Of a DNA stretch of 64,000 bases, positions 36,223 through 45,664 are shown in pieces. This stretch comes from Actinomyces viscosus (GTDB lineage Bacteria > Actinomycetota > Actinomycetes > Actinomycetales > Actinomycetaceae). The stretch spans positions 1,054,001 through 1,118,000 of the forward strand of contig NZ_LR134477.1 of the NCBI RefSeq assembly GCF_900637975.1. Reading direction: 5' to 3'. Every line of letters begins with the position of its first letter. Within the stretch, counting starts at the first letter, position 1. The position numbers were made by a program, and so were the translations under genes. The notes beneath the pieces are model-generated. The model worked only from the letters and a program-made list of their open reading frames with translations. It had not been told where the DNA came from and made no database searches.

Positions 36223-37494
36223 TCACTCGGCCGCCGGTGCGGCGTCGGAGTCCTGGTCGTTGCGGGCCTCGATGAGGCCGGTGAGCTCGAGCTCCTTCTC
36301 GATGGCGGCCATGAGCCGCTCCTCGACCTCACCGACGCCGATCTCGGCGACGATCTCGTTGAAGAAGCCCAGGACCACCAGGCGACGGGCCTCAGCCTCG
36401 GGGATACCGCGGGCGCGCAGGTAGAACAGCTGCAAGTCGTCGAAGCGGCCGGTGGCGCTGGCGTGGCCCGCACCCTCGATGTTGCCGTTCTCGATCTCCA
36501 GGTTCGGCACGGAGTCGGCCTTGGCGCCCTCGGTCAGGACCAAGTTGCGGTTGAGCTCGTAGGTGTCGGTGCCGCGGGCGGCCTGGCCGATGAGGCAGTC
36601 ACCCACCCACACGGCGTGCGCTCCCTCGCCCTGCAGGGCGCCCTTGTAGGTGACGCGGGAGTAGCAGTGGGGCTCGGTGTGGGCCACGTAGGGGCGGTGC
36701 TCCTGGTGCTGGCCGGCGTCGGTTAAGTAGACGCCGTAGGCGTCGATGTGCCCGCCCTCGCCGGAGAAGCCCAGATCGGGGCAGATGCGCACGTCCCCGC
36801 CGAGGCTGACGACGACGTGCTTGAGAACGCCCCGGCCAGTAACCCTCACCCGGTGGTTGGAGGCGTGGACGGCGTCGTCCTCCCAGCCCTGGACGGTCAC
36901 CAGGGTGAGCTCGGCGCCGTCGGCGACCGTCACCTCGACGCCCTGCGTCAGGGCCGCGGTGCCGGTGTGGTCGAGCAGAACGGTTCCCCTCGCACCGGGC
37001 TCGGCGGCGACGAGGATGTGCTGGGCGGTGGGGCGGGCGAGCTCCGGGTCCTGGCCGACGACGGTCAGCCGGGCGGCCCGCTCCAGCTGGGCGCCTGCCT
37101 CAAGGGTCAGCACGGTGGCGGTGTCAGTGCCGTTCCAGGCGGTGACCCCGGTGCGGTCGACCGGAGCGCCCACGGTCCCGATGCGGGCGTCGCTGCGCGC
37201 GACGGTCTCGAGGCGGGCGCCGTCGGGAAGGTCGGCCTCCAGACGGACGGCACCGGTATCGGCAGCGGCCTCGCCGGCGGCCGTGGCCGCGCGAACGGCG
37301 TCGAGGTCGAACAACGGGGCGAAGCGCTTCATGGGCGTGAAGCGCCACTCCTCCTCACGTCCGCGCGGCACCGGGATGTCGGCGGGGTCGAAGGAGGTGG
37401 GGCGGTCGGCGCGCGAGGAGACGTAGCGCGGCCCGCCGTGGGAGTGGGCACCCTCGAGCGTGGCGCTCGAGTGGTCGGTGGAGAGTTCAGGCAT
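36223..37494 (-). CDS. sufD: SufD scaffold protein
   Basis: A 423-residue subunit of SufBC2D. The C-terminal half shows the beta-helix repeats (GTVLLDHTGTAALTQGVEVT) and the motif HCYSRVTYKGALQGEGAHAV, with RGIPEAEARRLVVLGFFNEI at the end. ATG 37494 (MPELSTDHSS) is preferred; ATG 37518 is 8 codons upstream and possible. 101 bp after sufB. Confidence 0.93.
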   Translation of the reverse strand: MPELSTDHSSATLEGAHSHGGPRYVSSRADRPTSFDPADIPVPRGREEEWRFTPMKRFAPLFDLDAVRAATAAGEAAADTGAVRLEADLPDGARLETVARSDARIGTVGAPVDRTGVTAWNGTDTATVLTLEAGAQLERAARLTVVGQDPELARPTAQHILVAAEPGARGTVLLDHTGTAALTQGVEVTVADGAELTLVTVQGWEDDAVHASNHRVRVTGRGVLKHVVVSLGGDVRICPDLGFSGEGGHIDAYGVYLTDAGQHQEHRPYVAHTEPHCYSRVTYKGALQGEGAHAVWVGDCLIGQAARGTDTYELNRNLVLTEGAKADSVPNLEIENGNIEGAGHASATGRFDDLQLFYLRARGIPEAEARRLVVLGFFNEIVAEIGVGEVEERLMAAIEKELELTGLIEARNDQDSDAAPAAE

Positions 37495-37595
37495 GTGGAG
37501 GTGCTCCTTGGCCGGCATCCGGCCGGCGTGATCAGGTGTGGTTCGAAGGCTGAATGAGCTGGGCGGGCTGAGTGAGACGGTCCGGCGCGGCGGTC

Positions 37596-39035
37596 TCAGC
37601 CCACCGAGTTCTCCATCTGCAGCTCGATGAGCCGGTTGAGCTCGAGGGCGTACTCCATGGGCAGCTCGCGGGCGATGGGCTCGACGAAGCCGCGCACGAT
37701 CGTGGCCATGGCCTCGGTCTCGGTCAGGCCGCGCTGCATGAGGTAGAAGAGCTGGTCGGCGCTCACCTTGGAGACGGTGGCCTCGTGACCCATCTCGACG
37801 TCGTCGGTGCGCACGTCGACGTAGGGGTAGGTGTCCGAGCGGGAGATCTCGTCGACCAGGAGGGCGTCGCACAGCACGTTGGACTTGGAGTGACGGGCGT
37901 TCTTCATGATCTGCACCAGACCGCGGTAGGCGCTGCGCCCACCGTGGCGGGCGATCGACTTGGAGACGATGTGGCTGGAGGTGTAGGGCGCCATGTGGAC
38001 CATCTTGGCGCCGGTGTCCTGGTGCTGGTCCGCGCCGGCGAAGGCGATGGACAGGGCCTCACCACGGGCGTGGGGCCCCATGAGGAAGACGGCCGGGTAC
38101 TTCATGTTCCGCTTGGAACCGATGTTGCCGTCAACCCACTCCATGGTGGCGCCCTCCTCGCAGGTAGCGCGCTGGGTCACCAGGTTGTAGACGTTGTTGG
38201 ACCAGTTCTGGATGGTCGTGTAGCGCACGCGGGCGTTCTTCTTGACCACGATCTCCACGATCGCCGAGTGCAGGGAGTCGGTGGAGTAGATGGGCGCGGT
38301 GCAGCCCTCGACGTAGTGGACGTAGGAGTCCTCGTCGGCGATGATGAGCGTGCGCTCGAACTGGCCCATGTTCTCGGTGTTGATGCGGAAGTAGGCCTGG
38401 AGCGGGATCTCGACGTGGACGCCCTTGGGGACGTAGATAAAGGAGCCTCCGGACCACACGGCCGTGTTGAGGGCGGCGAACTTGTTGTCGCCTGCGGGGA
38501 TGACGGTCCCGAAGTACTCCTTGACCAGCTCGGGGTACTCGCGCACGGCGGTGTCGGTGTCGACGAAGATGACCCCCTGCTCCTCCAGGTCGCCGCGGAT
38601 CTGGTGGTAGACGACCTCCGACTCGTACTGGGCGGCCACGCCCGCCACCAGGCGCTCGCGCTCGGCCTCGGGGATACCGATGCGGTCGTAGGTGTTCTTG
38701 ATGTCCTCGGGCAGGTCGTCCCAGGAGTTAGCCGGGCGGTCTGTGGAGCGCACGTAGTACTTGACGGCGTCCATGTCGAGCTGAGACAGGTCCACGCCCC
38801 ACGTGGGCATGGGCTTGCGCTCGAAGGTGGAGTAGGCCTTGAGACGCTTGGCGAGCATCCACTCGGGTTCGCCCTTGATGGCGGAGATCTCACGGACCAC
38901 CTGCTCATCGAGGCCTCGTTTGGCCTTCTCACCGGCTTCGTCGGAGTCGTGCCAGCCGAAGTCGTAGCTCGTTGAGATCGAGTCGATGATCTCGTCGTCG
39001 GTGCTACGCACAGTCTCGGTTGTTGGCAGTGTCAT
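37596..39035 (-). CDS. sufB: SufB scaffold protein
   Basis: A 479-residue Fe-S scaffold. Recognisable segments are [40 protein letters not shown] and [20 protein letters not shown]. The start ATG at 39035 overlaps the sufR stop (ATGA, 39032-39035), giving translational coupling. The beta-helix core is about residues 150-430. Confidence 0.95.
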   Translation of the reverse strand: MTLPTTETVRSTDDEIIDSISTSYDFGWHDSDEAGEKAKRGLDEQVVREISAIKGEPEWMLAKRLKAYSTFERKPMPTWGVDLSQLDMDAVKYYVRSTDRPANSWDDLPEDIKNTYDRIGIPEAERERLVAGVAAQYESEVVYHQIRGDLEEQGVIFVDTDTAVREYPELVKEYFGTVIPAGDNKFAALNTAVWSGGSFIYVPKGVHVEIPLQAYFRINTENMGQFERTLIIADEDSYVHYVEGCTAPIYSTDSLHSAIVEIVVKKNARVRYTTIQNWSNNVYNLVTQRATCEEGATMEWVDGNIGSKRNMKYPAVFLMGPHARGEALSIAFAGADQHQDTGAKMVHMAPYTSSHIVSKSIARHGGRSAYRGLVQIMKNARHSKSNVLCDALLVDEISRSDTYPYVDVRTDDVEMGHEATVSKVSADQLFYLMQRGLTETEAMATIVRGFVEPIARELPMEYALELNRLIELQMENSVG

Positions 39036-39766
39036 CGGGTTCCTTCCATTCGCTTGGTCTCAAGGCCTCGCGTCTTAGCAGCCGCCCGGACAGCGCGCTT
39101 GCGCAGCGCGGGCATGGCGATCGGAATGTGAGTGGTACAGACGTGCTCGCCTCCGGCCAGGGTGGCCAGGCGCTGGACGGGAACGCCCACGAGGCGGGAG
39201 ATCGCCTGCGTCTCGGCATCGCACAGCTCGTGGAACTCTCCGGCGACGTCCCGCACCGGGCAGTTGCCCTGGCACAGCTGGACGGCGAAGGACCCGTCTC
39301 CGACGTCGCGCACCGAGGCCGCGTACCCGTCGAGGGTGAGGGCGTCGGCCAGGGCACGGGCCCGTTCCGAGGGGTCCTTGCCGGCCGATTCGACGACGGC
39401 GGCATAGCGACGCTCCAGGTCCCGCCCCCGGGCGGCGGCGAAGGAGTCGACCGCCTTGTCCCCGGCGACCTGGGACAGGTAGTGCAGGGCGCGGTTGGCC
39501 AGGTCGGAGTAACCCTCCGCGAAGGAGGTGCGCGCCTTGGGCGTCAGGACGTAGTGCCGCGCGGGGCGCCCGCGACCTCGTTTGCCCGTGAGGGCCGGGG
39601 TGTGGACCTCGATCTGCTCGGCATCCTCGAGCGCGGTGATGTGCCTGCGCACCGCTGCCGGTGTCAGGCTCAGGACCTTGGCGAGCTGGGCCGCCGAAAC
39701 GGGGCCCTTCTCCGCGATGAGGTCGAGCACGCGCGCCCGGGTAGAGTCCTCGTCGCTCTGCGCCAT
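39032..39766 (-). CDS. sufR: SufR Fe-S cluster-sensing repressor
   Basis: First gene of the suf operon; a 244-residue DeoR/ArsR-like winged-helix regulator (HTH about residues 12-55, [20 protein letters not shown]). The C-terminal sensor has Cys165, Cys169, Cys182 and Cys210 ([23 protein letters not shown]), the cluster-ligand pattern of SufR. It should repress the operon when its [4Fe-4S] cluster is present. AGGGGAGGAG lies 9 bases before ATG 39766. Confidence 0.92.
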   Translation of the reverse strand: MAQSDEDSTRARVLDLIAEKGPVSAAQLAKVLSLTPAAVRRHITALEDAEQIEVHTPALTGKRGRGRPARHYVLTPKARTSFAEGYSDLANRALHYLSQVAGDKAVDSFAAARGRDLERRYAAVVESAGKDPSERARALADALTLDGYAASVRDVGDGSFAVQLCQGNCPVRDVAGEFHELCDAETQAISRLVGVPVQRLATLAGGEHVCTTHIPIAMPALRKRAVRAAAKTRGLETKRMEGTR

Positions 39767-39931
39767 GACTGCTCTCCTCCCCTAGTCGCTGACGACGTCT
39801 CACGGCCTGATCCCGTTGCGGCCGGTTCGACCACGTCCTTGTTGGCCGAGAGTGTCCGTGAACCAGTCCGAGGGCTGGCCCAGGATCGGCTGCGGGGCGT
39901 CGCTGGTCGTCGTGCCACGAGTTTAACCAAG

Positions 39932-39960
39932 ATCATGCTTGCCGAATTCAACGCTGGCAA
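39932..39960 (-). promoter_or_regulatory. Candidate sufR promoter
   Basis: TTGCCA (39960-39955), 17-bp spacer, CATGAT (39937-39932), about 165 bp upstream of sufR. Weak match; other placements in the spacer are possible. Confidence 0.3.
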
Positions 39961-40009
39961 GTTCATGACGGGGCGTCGCGAGGTGGGATTGAACACGTCA
40001 CCTAATCAA

Positions 40010-40024
40010 AGGTAACCCTTACCT
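40010..40024. promoter_or_regulatory. DtxR/IdeR-like iron box
   Basis: The dyad AGGTAA-CCC-TTACCT is perfect outside its centre and its complement matches 12 of 15 positions of the core AGGTTAGGCTAACCT. Further TAGGT repeats lie on both sides. It is 244 bp upstream of sufR. Confidence 0.4.
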
Positions 40025-40167
40025 AGGAATACCTAACTAGTCGGTCGTCAGGGAGGGAGGCCTGTCTGTCTCCATCCACAGCTCACCGGGTCTGTGACGC
40101 CGTCGGCCACCACCTGCGGCAGCCGGGTGAGGAGCGCGAGGCCCCCGCCCCCTCCTAACGCGACCTT

Positions 40168-41088
40168 CTAGCGCCCGTCTCGGGGCGCAAGCTCGATGTC
40201 CGTCCAGGCCAGCGGGTCCGGAGCCGCCCCGATGAACTCGCCGTCAACGATGTTCTCGAAACCCGTGAAGACCCAGGTGCGGTCACGCAGCTGGAGCAGC
40301 TGACCGGCGTAGAGATGATCCGGGCGCACGTACCTGGCGCCGTCAATGTCCCAGGGCCCTAGCGGCCCCTCCCCCTCGGCGACCCACACCCCGCCAGGCC
40401 CGGCTTCCGCCTTCATGTCATCCCCGCAGGAGAAGACGAGGAGATGGTGACCGTCGACGCACCGACTCTGGGATACCTCCAGCTGTCCGAAGACTGACGG
40501 AGTGGTCAACGGGGGACAGACCTGCCAGTGGTCGAGGTCATCGGAGACGGCATGACCGATGACGCCGGCACGGTAGTTCTCGGCACCCCTTGCCCGTGCG
40601 GTGATGAGCATATGCCACCTGCCGTCGTGCTCGAAGACGAAGGGGTCCCTCCAGTGCTCGGCACCGGAGGCGTCCGTCTCCTTCTTTTCGTACCACCTGG
40701 CATCCGCCTCCAGCGGCTCGCTGCAGGAGCGTCTGAAGGTCACGCCGTCGGTGGAGTCGGCCCAGCCGATACGCTGCACCAGGCCGTCCTCCGCTCGAGA
40801 GATACCGGTGTAGAAGACCCTCAACGTGCCATCGGGTCTGATGATGGTGGAGCCGGTCCAGATGGCCTTGTCGTCGAAGGCCGGACCGTCGGAGTGGACC
40901 AGGGCGTCGGGCAGCAGCCTCCAGCTGCGCGCGTCGTCGGAGACGGCGTGGCCCATGGAGGCGCGGAAGTGCCGCCGCTCCGGATCGTGCAGCGCGCGTG
41001 ACGCCCTGAGGAAGAAGAGGTGGTAACGCTCGCCGTCGTCACAGATCCAGTGGTCCCACAGCCAGTGGTCGGAAAGCCGCAAAGACAT
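40168..41088 (-). CDS. Glycoside hydrolase of the GH32/68-like beta-propeller group (short form)
   Basis: A 306-residue protein predicted to be a five-bladed propeller. The three acid positions of clan GH-J are visible: Asp in LWDHWICDDGERYHLFFLRA, Asp in HWRDPFVFEHDG (RDP motif), and Glu in GQLEVSQSRC. The C-terminal beta-sandwich of typical GH32 enzymes is absent and there is no signal peptide, so it probably acts in the cytoplasm on imported short fructans or a related sugar. Last gene of a LacI-SBP-permease-permease-GH operon, 7 bp after the MalG-type permease gene. Confidence 0.8.
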   Translation of the reverse strand: MSLRLSDHWLWDHWICDDGERYHLFFLRASRALHDPERRHFRASMGHAVSDDARSWRLLPDALVHSDGPAFDDKAIWTGSTIIRPDGTLRVFYTGISRAEDGLVQRIGWADSTDGVTFRRSCSEPLEADARWYEKKETDASGAEHWRDPFVFEHDGRWHMLITARARGAENYRAGVIGHAVSDDLDHWQVCPPLTTPSVFGQLEVSQSRCVDGHHLLVFSCGDDMKAEAGPGGVWVAEGEGPLGPWDIDGARYVRPDHLYAGQLLQLRDRTWVFTGFENIVDGEFIGAAPDPLAWTDIELAPRDGR

Positions 41089-41095
41089 GATTCGT

Positions 41096-42055
41096 TCACC
41101 CCTTCACCGCTGTGCCCGCCAGGGACGCCACGAAGGAGCGCTGGAACAGCACGAAGATGATGAGGACGGGCAGAGTGATGAGCGTGCCGTAGGCCATGAT
41201 CTGACCCCAGACCGGGTTGAGTTGGAAGAAGTACTGCATACCGACGCTCGCGGGCCGCATCGACTCCTCCTGGATGACCATGAGCGGCCACAGGTAGGAG
41301 TTCCAGGCGGGCAGCATCGTGATGATGGCGACCGTGGCGAAGGTCGGACCGGACAGGGGCACGACGATCCGTGAGTAGATCGTCCACCAGGACGCGCCAT
41401 CGACGCGGGCCGCCTCGTCGATCTCCTTCGGGATGTCACCGAAGTGCTGAGCGAACAGGAAGATGGACAGGGCGTTGGCGATGAAGGGCAGGATCTGCAC
41501 CTGGTAGGTGTTGAGCATCCCCTGCTTGACGAGGAACCCGTCGACCACCCACTGCACCGAGGGCAGCTTGGCGACCCAGTACACGAGCGGCACGGCGATG
41601 GTCTCGAAGGGAACCATCAGGGTGGCCAGGACGAGTGAGAGCACGATGCTCTTGCCCTTCCAGCGCATGCGGGAGATCGCGAATCCGATCATCGAGTTGA
41701 CGATGAGACCGAGCACGACGATCGCAACCGTGACAACGAGCGAGTTCGTGATGAACCGCGCCGCAGGAACTCGCTCGAAGACGCCGGAGTAGTTGTTCAG
41801 TGACAGGTGCCCGGTCGGCAGGAACGCCTTGAGGGAGCCGAGGTCGGCGAAGATCTGCTGATCGTCCTTGAAGGAGGAGAAGACCATGAAGAGCAGGGGG
41901 AAGACGGCGACGCACGAGGCGACGACGAGGCCGAGATAGGTCAGGGCCCTGGATCGCCTCCTGGTGGCGGCACGACCACGGCGGCGCGGGTCCCCATGGG
42001 CGGAATGACGTGCGTCAACGGGCGCGGTCGAGGCGGCGGTTGTCTCAGCGGCCAT
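41096..42055 (-). CDS. CUT1 sugar ABC transporter permease (MalG-type)
   Basis: A 319-residue permease with six membrane helices after a soluble, Arg-rich start (DPRRRGRAATRRRSRALTYL). The EAA loop is KEIDEAARVDGASWWTIYSR and the C terminus is SLAGTAVKG. It starts 1 bp after the MalF-type stop. Confidence 0.93.
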   Translation of the reverse strand: MAAETTAASTAPVDARHSAHGDPRRRGRAATRRRSRALTYLGLVVASCVAVFPLLFMVFSSFKDDQQIFADLGSLKAFLPTGHLSLNNYSGVFERVPAARFITNSLVVTVAIVVLGLIVNSMIGFAISRMRWKGKSIVLSLVLATLMVPFETIAVPLVYWVAKLPSVQWVVDGFLVKQGMLNTYQVQILPFIANALSIFLFAQHFGDIPKEIDEAARVDGASWWTIYSRIVVPLSGPTFATVAIITMLPAWNSYLWPLMVIQEESMRPASVGMQYFFQLNPVWGQIMAYGTLITLPVLIIFVLFQRSFVASLAGTAVKG

Positions 42056-42056
42056 G

Positions 42057-42974
42057 TCAGTCCTTCTCCCTGGTGAGCCGGCGCTGGATGAGGCTGATGA
42101 GCAGGACGGCGACGAAGAAGATGAGCGAGATGGCGCTGCCGTATCCCATGTCCTGCTCGCGGTAGCCCTTGCGCACCGCGTGATAGACGATCGTCGAGGT
42201 GGCGTCCTGGGGACCGCCGGAGGTCATGACGTCGACCTGGACGAACAGGCCCAGCGCGGCGATCGTGATGGTGACGAGGATGAAGACCATTGTCGAGTGC
42301 AGGCCCGGCCAGGTGATGTAGCGGAAGCGCTGCCATCCGTTGACGCCATCGAGGTCGGCGGCCTCGTAGAGAACCGGGTCGATCATCTGCAGCCCGGAGA
42401 GCCAGATGATCATGTGGAAGCCGACCGCCTGCCAGATGGACAGCAGGATGATTGCCGGCATCGCGGTGCCGGGGTTGCTGAGCCACGCGACGGCGGTCCA
42501 CCCGCCCCCGGTGACGGTGTTGAGCATCGAGTTGAACAGTCCGTTGTCCTGGTAGAAGAAGCTCCACAGGATGGAGACGACGACCATCGAGGTCACCACC
42601 GGCATGAAGATCATCGTGCGGAAGGCCGTGACGCCCTTGACCTTCTGGTTGACGAGGATCGCCAGTGCCAGGGCGAGACCGGACTGGCAGGGCACGACGA
42701 TGAGCGCGAAGAAGGCCGTGTTCGTCAGGGACCGGATGAAGGTCGGGTCGTCGATGAAGGCCCGGACGAAGTTCTCGATCCCGATGAACTGCGGCGGGTT
42801 GGGCGAGATGAGGCGGGTGTTGGTGAAGGACAGAATGAAGGTGAGCAGAATCGGGATGCCCATGAAGAGCAGGAGGAGCACAAGTGCCGGCGAGCTCATG
42901 AGCCACGCCGTCCGCGCCTCCCGGCGCAGCGCGGCGCTCCTGCCGCGACGCCTCGTGATGGTGGGGGCTGCCAT
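42057..42974 (-). CDS. CUT1 sugar ABC transporter permease (MalF-type)
   Basis: A 305-residue permease. After MAAPTITRRRGRSAALRREA, membrane helices begin at WLMSSPALVLLLLFMG; the EAA loop is YEAADLDGVNGWQRFRYIT. ATG 42974 is chosen; the frame stays open far upstream, but that stretch is antisense to the binding-protein gene. Partner of the MalG-type gene that follows. Confidence 0.92.
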   Translation of the reverse strand: MAAPTITRRRGRSAALRREARTAWLMSSPALVLLLLFMGIPILLTFILSFTNTRLISPNPPQFIGIENFVRAFIDDPTFIRSLTNTAFFALIVVPCQSGLALALAILVNQKVKGVTAFRTMIFMPVVTSMVVVSILWSFFYQDNGLFNSMLNTVTGGGWTAVAWLSNPGTAMPAIILLSIWQAVGFHMIIWLSGLQMIDPVLYEAADLDGVNGWQRFRYITWPGLHSTMVFILVTITIAALGLFVQVDVMTSGGPQDATSTIVYHAVRKGYREQDMGYGSAISLIFFVAVLLISLIQRRLTREKD

Positions 42975-42987
42975 GTCGGTTCCATTC

Positions 42988-43061
42988 CCGGCGGGACGCT
43001 CACGCGCCCCGCCGGATCGATGCTGATGTGGAAAGGTGGTACGGCTACTGTCCGGCCGTAC
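42988..43061 (-). repeat. Two hairpins between the binding-protein and permease genes
   Basis: CCGGCGGG (42988-42995)/CCCGCCGG (43008-43015) and GTACGGC (43039-43045)/GCCGTAC (43055-43061) form two stems. Intergenic hairpins here commonly cause the receptor to be made in excess over the permeases by stabilising upstream mRNA. Confidence 0.45.
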
Positions 43062-43089
43062 GATCAGGGGGCCCAGTGAGCCACTCGGC

Positions 43090-44385
43090 TCACTTGGCCT
43101 TGTATCCGTCGTTCGACTTGATGTCGGCATTGATGTCCTTGACCGCCTGGTCGAGGGTCGACTTGACATCGGAGCCGGAGACGATGTCACGGGCGGCCTT
43201 GTCGAAGATCGAGGAGATGACCTTGTAGCCGGGCGTCGCGGGACGTAGGAGGGCGTACTTCTTGCCGATCTCGTAGACGGGCTCCAGCGGCTTGCCCTCG
43301 CCGTAGTACTTCGTCTTCGGGATGGCGGACTCGATCGACGGGAAAGTGCCGATCGCGTCCGAGTACTGGACGAGGTACTTGTCCTGCATGAGGAACTCGA
43401 TGAACTTGTTCGCAGCCGCGGCGTTCTTCGAGGAGGACGACACACCCCACTGCCAGGAGCCGCCTCCCACGTGCGCTCCCGCGCCGAAGTCGACGGGCGG
43501 GAGGATGAGGACGTCGTCGGCCCCGAACGTCTCCTGGGCCTTGAGGACCTTCCATCCTCCTGTGTACACCAGTGGCACCTTGCCCTGTAGGAAGTCCTGA
43601 CCGTCCTTGGCCGGGGTCTGCGAGGCGTAGTTGGAGGTGAACAACGAGCGGAACCAGGTACCCCACTCGACGGCCTTGTCCGAGTTGAGGAAGCCTTCGG
43701 CGGTCCCGTAGGTCTTGCGGTCGATGAGGTCTCCGCCGAAGGACTGGAGCAAGGGGGCGTAGGCGTAGGGCCACCACTCGGCGGTGTCCCACACGGACAT
43801 GTCGATGGCGTGCTCGAAGCCGTCGAGCTTGGAGAGCTTGTCGAGGGCGTCCATGAACTCGTCCTTCGTCCACGGCTTGTCGATCGTGGGGACGGCGACA
43901 CCGGCCTGGTCGAAGGCGGACTTGCGGCCGAGGAAGCACAGCGAGGTGTCGTAAGGGCCGACGGAGTAGAGCTTGTCGTTCCAGACTCCCTTGGCCGAGT
44001 CGATGACCTTGTCCTGGAGATCCTGGGAAATCGTCAACGGCGAGAGGTACCCGGCCCAGGCCCAGTTCGGCATGATGGGGCCGTCGAGGTCGAGGATGTC
44101 GGGCAGGTTGCCTGAGACGGCCGCGGAGGCGATGGCGTCGTTGTAGGACTCCTGCGGGAAGGACTTCACCGTGACCTGGGTGTCGGGGTTGGCGTCGTTG
44201 AAGTCCTTGACCGCGCTGTTGACGACGTCGAGCTCCTCCTTGTTGCCCCCGTTGTGGGTCCACAGCGTGATGCCGCCGGCGGCGGAGCCGGAGCCCTTGC
44301 CGGACTGGGAGGAGCAGGCAGCGAGCGTGGCCGCGACGGCGGCGGCTCCACCGACGGCGAGGAACGAGCGACGGGTGGTCATCAT
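43090..44385 (-). CDS. CUT1 sugar-binding lipoprotein
   Basis: A 431-residue receptor. The signal has a twin-arginine motif (TTRRSFLAVGG) and lipobox LAAC; the mature part starts ITLWTHNGGNKEELDVVNSA, typical of CUT1 family 1 binding proteins. ATG 44385 has GGAG 8 bases upstream (an adjacent ATG at 44382 is also possible). Ligand unknown, probably an oligosaccharide handled by the GH32-like enzyme encoded at 40168. Confidence 0.92.
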   Translation of the reverse strand: MMTTRRSFLAVGGAAAVAATLAACSSQSGKGSGSAAGGITLWTHNGGNKEELDVVNSAVKDFNDANPDTQVTVKSFPQESYNDAIASAAVSGNLPDILDLDGPIMPNWAWAGYLSPLTISQDLQDKVIDSAKGVWNDKLYSVGPYDTSLCFLGRKSAFDQAGVAVPTIDKPWTKDEFMDALDKLSKLDGFEHAIDMSVWDTAEWWPYAYAPLLQSFGGDLIDRKTYGTAEGFLNSDKAVEWGTWFRSLFTSNYASQTPAKDGQDFLQGKVPLVYTGGWKVLKAQETFGADDVLILPPVDFGAGAHVGGGSWQWGVSSSSKNAAAANKFIEFLMQDKYLVQYSDAIGTFPSIESAIPKTKYYGEGKPLEPVYEIGKKYALLRPATPGYKVISSIFDKAARDIVSGSDVKSTLDQAVKDINADIKSNDGYKAK

Positions 44386-44494
44386 GATGGCACTCCTTTG
44401 TGTGTCAGCGTGACTGCTGGGTTGGGGATCTTTCTCCACCCATTGGGCGGAGAGCTGGTGGGTCGACTTCGTAGCGACAGGCCCGAGCCGCGGC

Positions 44495-45499
44495 TCAGAA
44501 GGCGGGCGGCGCCGTGGAGGCGCGCTGGATGAGGGGGCAAGGGAAACGAGTGACGTCCGGCAGCCCGGCGGCATGTCCCGCGGCGAGCTCACGGGTGAGC
44601 CACTCGGCCATCTCCCAGTGCGGCAGTCGCATTGTGGTCAGTCGGGGATCGAGGTTCGTGGAGATGAGGGCGAGGTCGTCGAAGCCGATGACGGAGAGGT
44701 CCATGGGGATGGAGATCCCCAGGCGCGCCGCCTGTCGGAAGACACCAGCGGCGAGGGCGTCGTTGTAGCAGAAGACGGCGGTGGGGCGCTCGGACCGGTC
44801 AAGGAGCCGGCCGGCGACGGCGTCGACGCTGTCCGGATCAAGCCCACCGACGACGACGAGTGACTCGTCGACTGCGATCCCGGCCTCCCGGAGGCTGTCT
44901 CGGTAGGAGTCGGAGCGCTCGCGCACCGCAATGCTCCCGGTGTCGTCGTGCCCGAGGTAGCCGATGCGGCGGTGACCCAGACCGATGAGGTGGGCGACGG
45001 CGTCGTGGGCGCCTTGGCGCTCGTCGGGGACAACGCCGGGCACCCCGGGACGGTCGGCAACGCCGTTGAGTACGACGACGTCCTCGATCTGCTCGGGTAC
45101 GGAGACGACGCGGTGGTACATGGAGGCGATGACCACCTGGTTCACTCGCCGGGCGACCATCTCGCGGACGGCCTCCTCCGCGGCGACACCATCGCGTCCT
45201 GCGTCGGTGAGGAGAACCGACCACCCGAGGTCCTGACTGGTGGACAGGACGGAGTCGATCATCGAGACGGCGTAGGGGGTGGACAGGACGCGCTCGCCGA
45301 TGACCCCTATCGTCTGCGTCCGGCCGTTGCGCATGCCCCCGGCGATGGCGTCACGGACGTAGCCGAGCTCCTCGGCGGCCGTGCGGACACGCTCCGCCTT
45401 GGGCTCGCTCACGCGCCCCTCGGACTTGCCGGAGAGCACGAGGGAGGCAGCGGCCTTGGAGACGCCGGCAGCCGCAGCAACGTCGGCAAGGGTCGTCAT
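44495..45499 (-). CDS. LacI-family repressor, first gene of a CUT1 operon
   Basis: A 334-residue regulator with HTH TTLADVAAAAGVSKAAASLV and hinge LSGKSEGRVSEPKAERV. The sensor domain contains PDERQGAHDAVAHLIGLGHR and FCYNDALAAGVFRQA. It precedes the binding-protein gene by 109 bp, so regulator and transporter share a transcript from the promoter at 45554-45583, where two operators sit: autoregulation is expected. The inducer is not known. Confidence 0.88.
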   Translation of the reverse strand: MTTLADVAAAAGVSKAAASLVLSGKSEGRVSEPKAERVRTAAEELGYVRDAIAGGMRNGRTQTIGVIGERVLSTPYAVSMIDSVLSTSQDLGWSVLLTDAGRDGVAAEEAVREMVARRVNQVVIASMYHRVVSVPEQIEDVVVLNGVADRPGVPGVVPDERQGAHDAVAHLIGLGHRRIGYLGHDDTGSIAVRERSDSYRDSLREAGIAVDESLVVVGGLDPDSVDAVAGRLLDRSERPTAVFCYNDALAAGVFRQAARLGISIPMDLSVIGFDDLALISTNLDPRLTTMRLPHWEMAEWLTRELAAGHAAGLPDVTRFPCPLIQRASTAPPAF

Positions 45500-45553
45500 C
45501 GTCCCTCTCCCCTTCCTGATGGGAGGTCCGGCCCCGGTGCCGGACACGAGAGA

Positions 45554-45583
45554 ATCATGACCTCAACCACACTCACACGTCAA
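45554..45583 (-). promoter_or_regulatory. Predicted promoter of the LacI-CUT1 operon
   Basis: TTGACG (45583-45578), 18-bp spacer, CATGAT (45559-45554). Its -35 overlaps operator site 1. Confidence 0.45.
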
Positions 45584-45622
45584 CCGGTTAACCGCATTGA
45601 GTCGAGGCGATTAATCGGTTGA
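45580..45622. promoter_or_regulatory. Two LacI-type operators upstream of the LacI-CUT1 operon
   Basis: TCAACCGGTTAA (45580-45591) and TTAATCGGTTGA (45611-45622) are variants of one dyad centred on CG, with centres 31 bp apart, about three helical turns. They lie just upstream of the LacI start at 45499. Confidence 0.55.
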
Positions 45623-45664
45623 TGCTCCGGGACGTCGTCCGGCGCACGGGTACCAGACTCTGTA

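Larger units (their letters stand above)
39767..40167. other. 401-bp spacer upstream of the suf operon
   Basis: No gene of substance. It holds the candidate suf promoter (39932-39960) and a DtxR/IdeR-like dyad (40010-40024). The part 40040-40167 shows no signal I can support, and I see no clear terminator for the GH32-like gene that ends at 40168. Confidence 0.5.

Noticed and set aside
42975..43901. N-terminal extension of the MalF-type permease across the binding-protein gene
   Set aside because: It is Ser/Thr/Pro-rich frame-shadow sequence; helices start just after ATG 42974.
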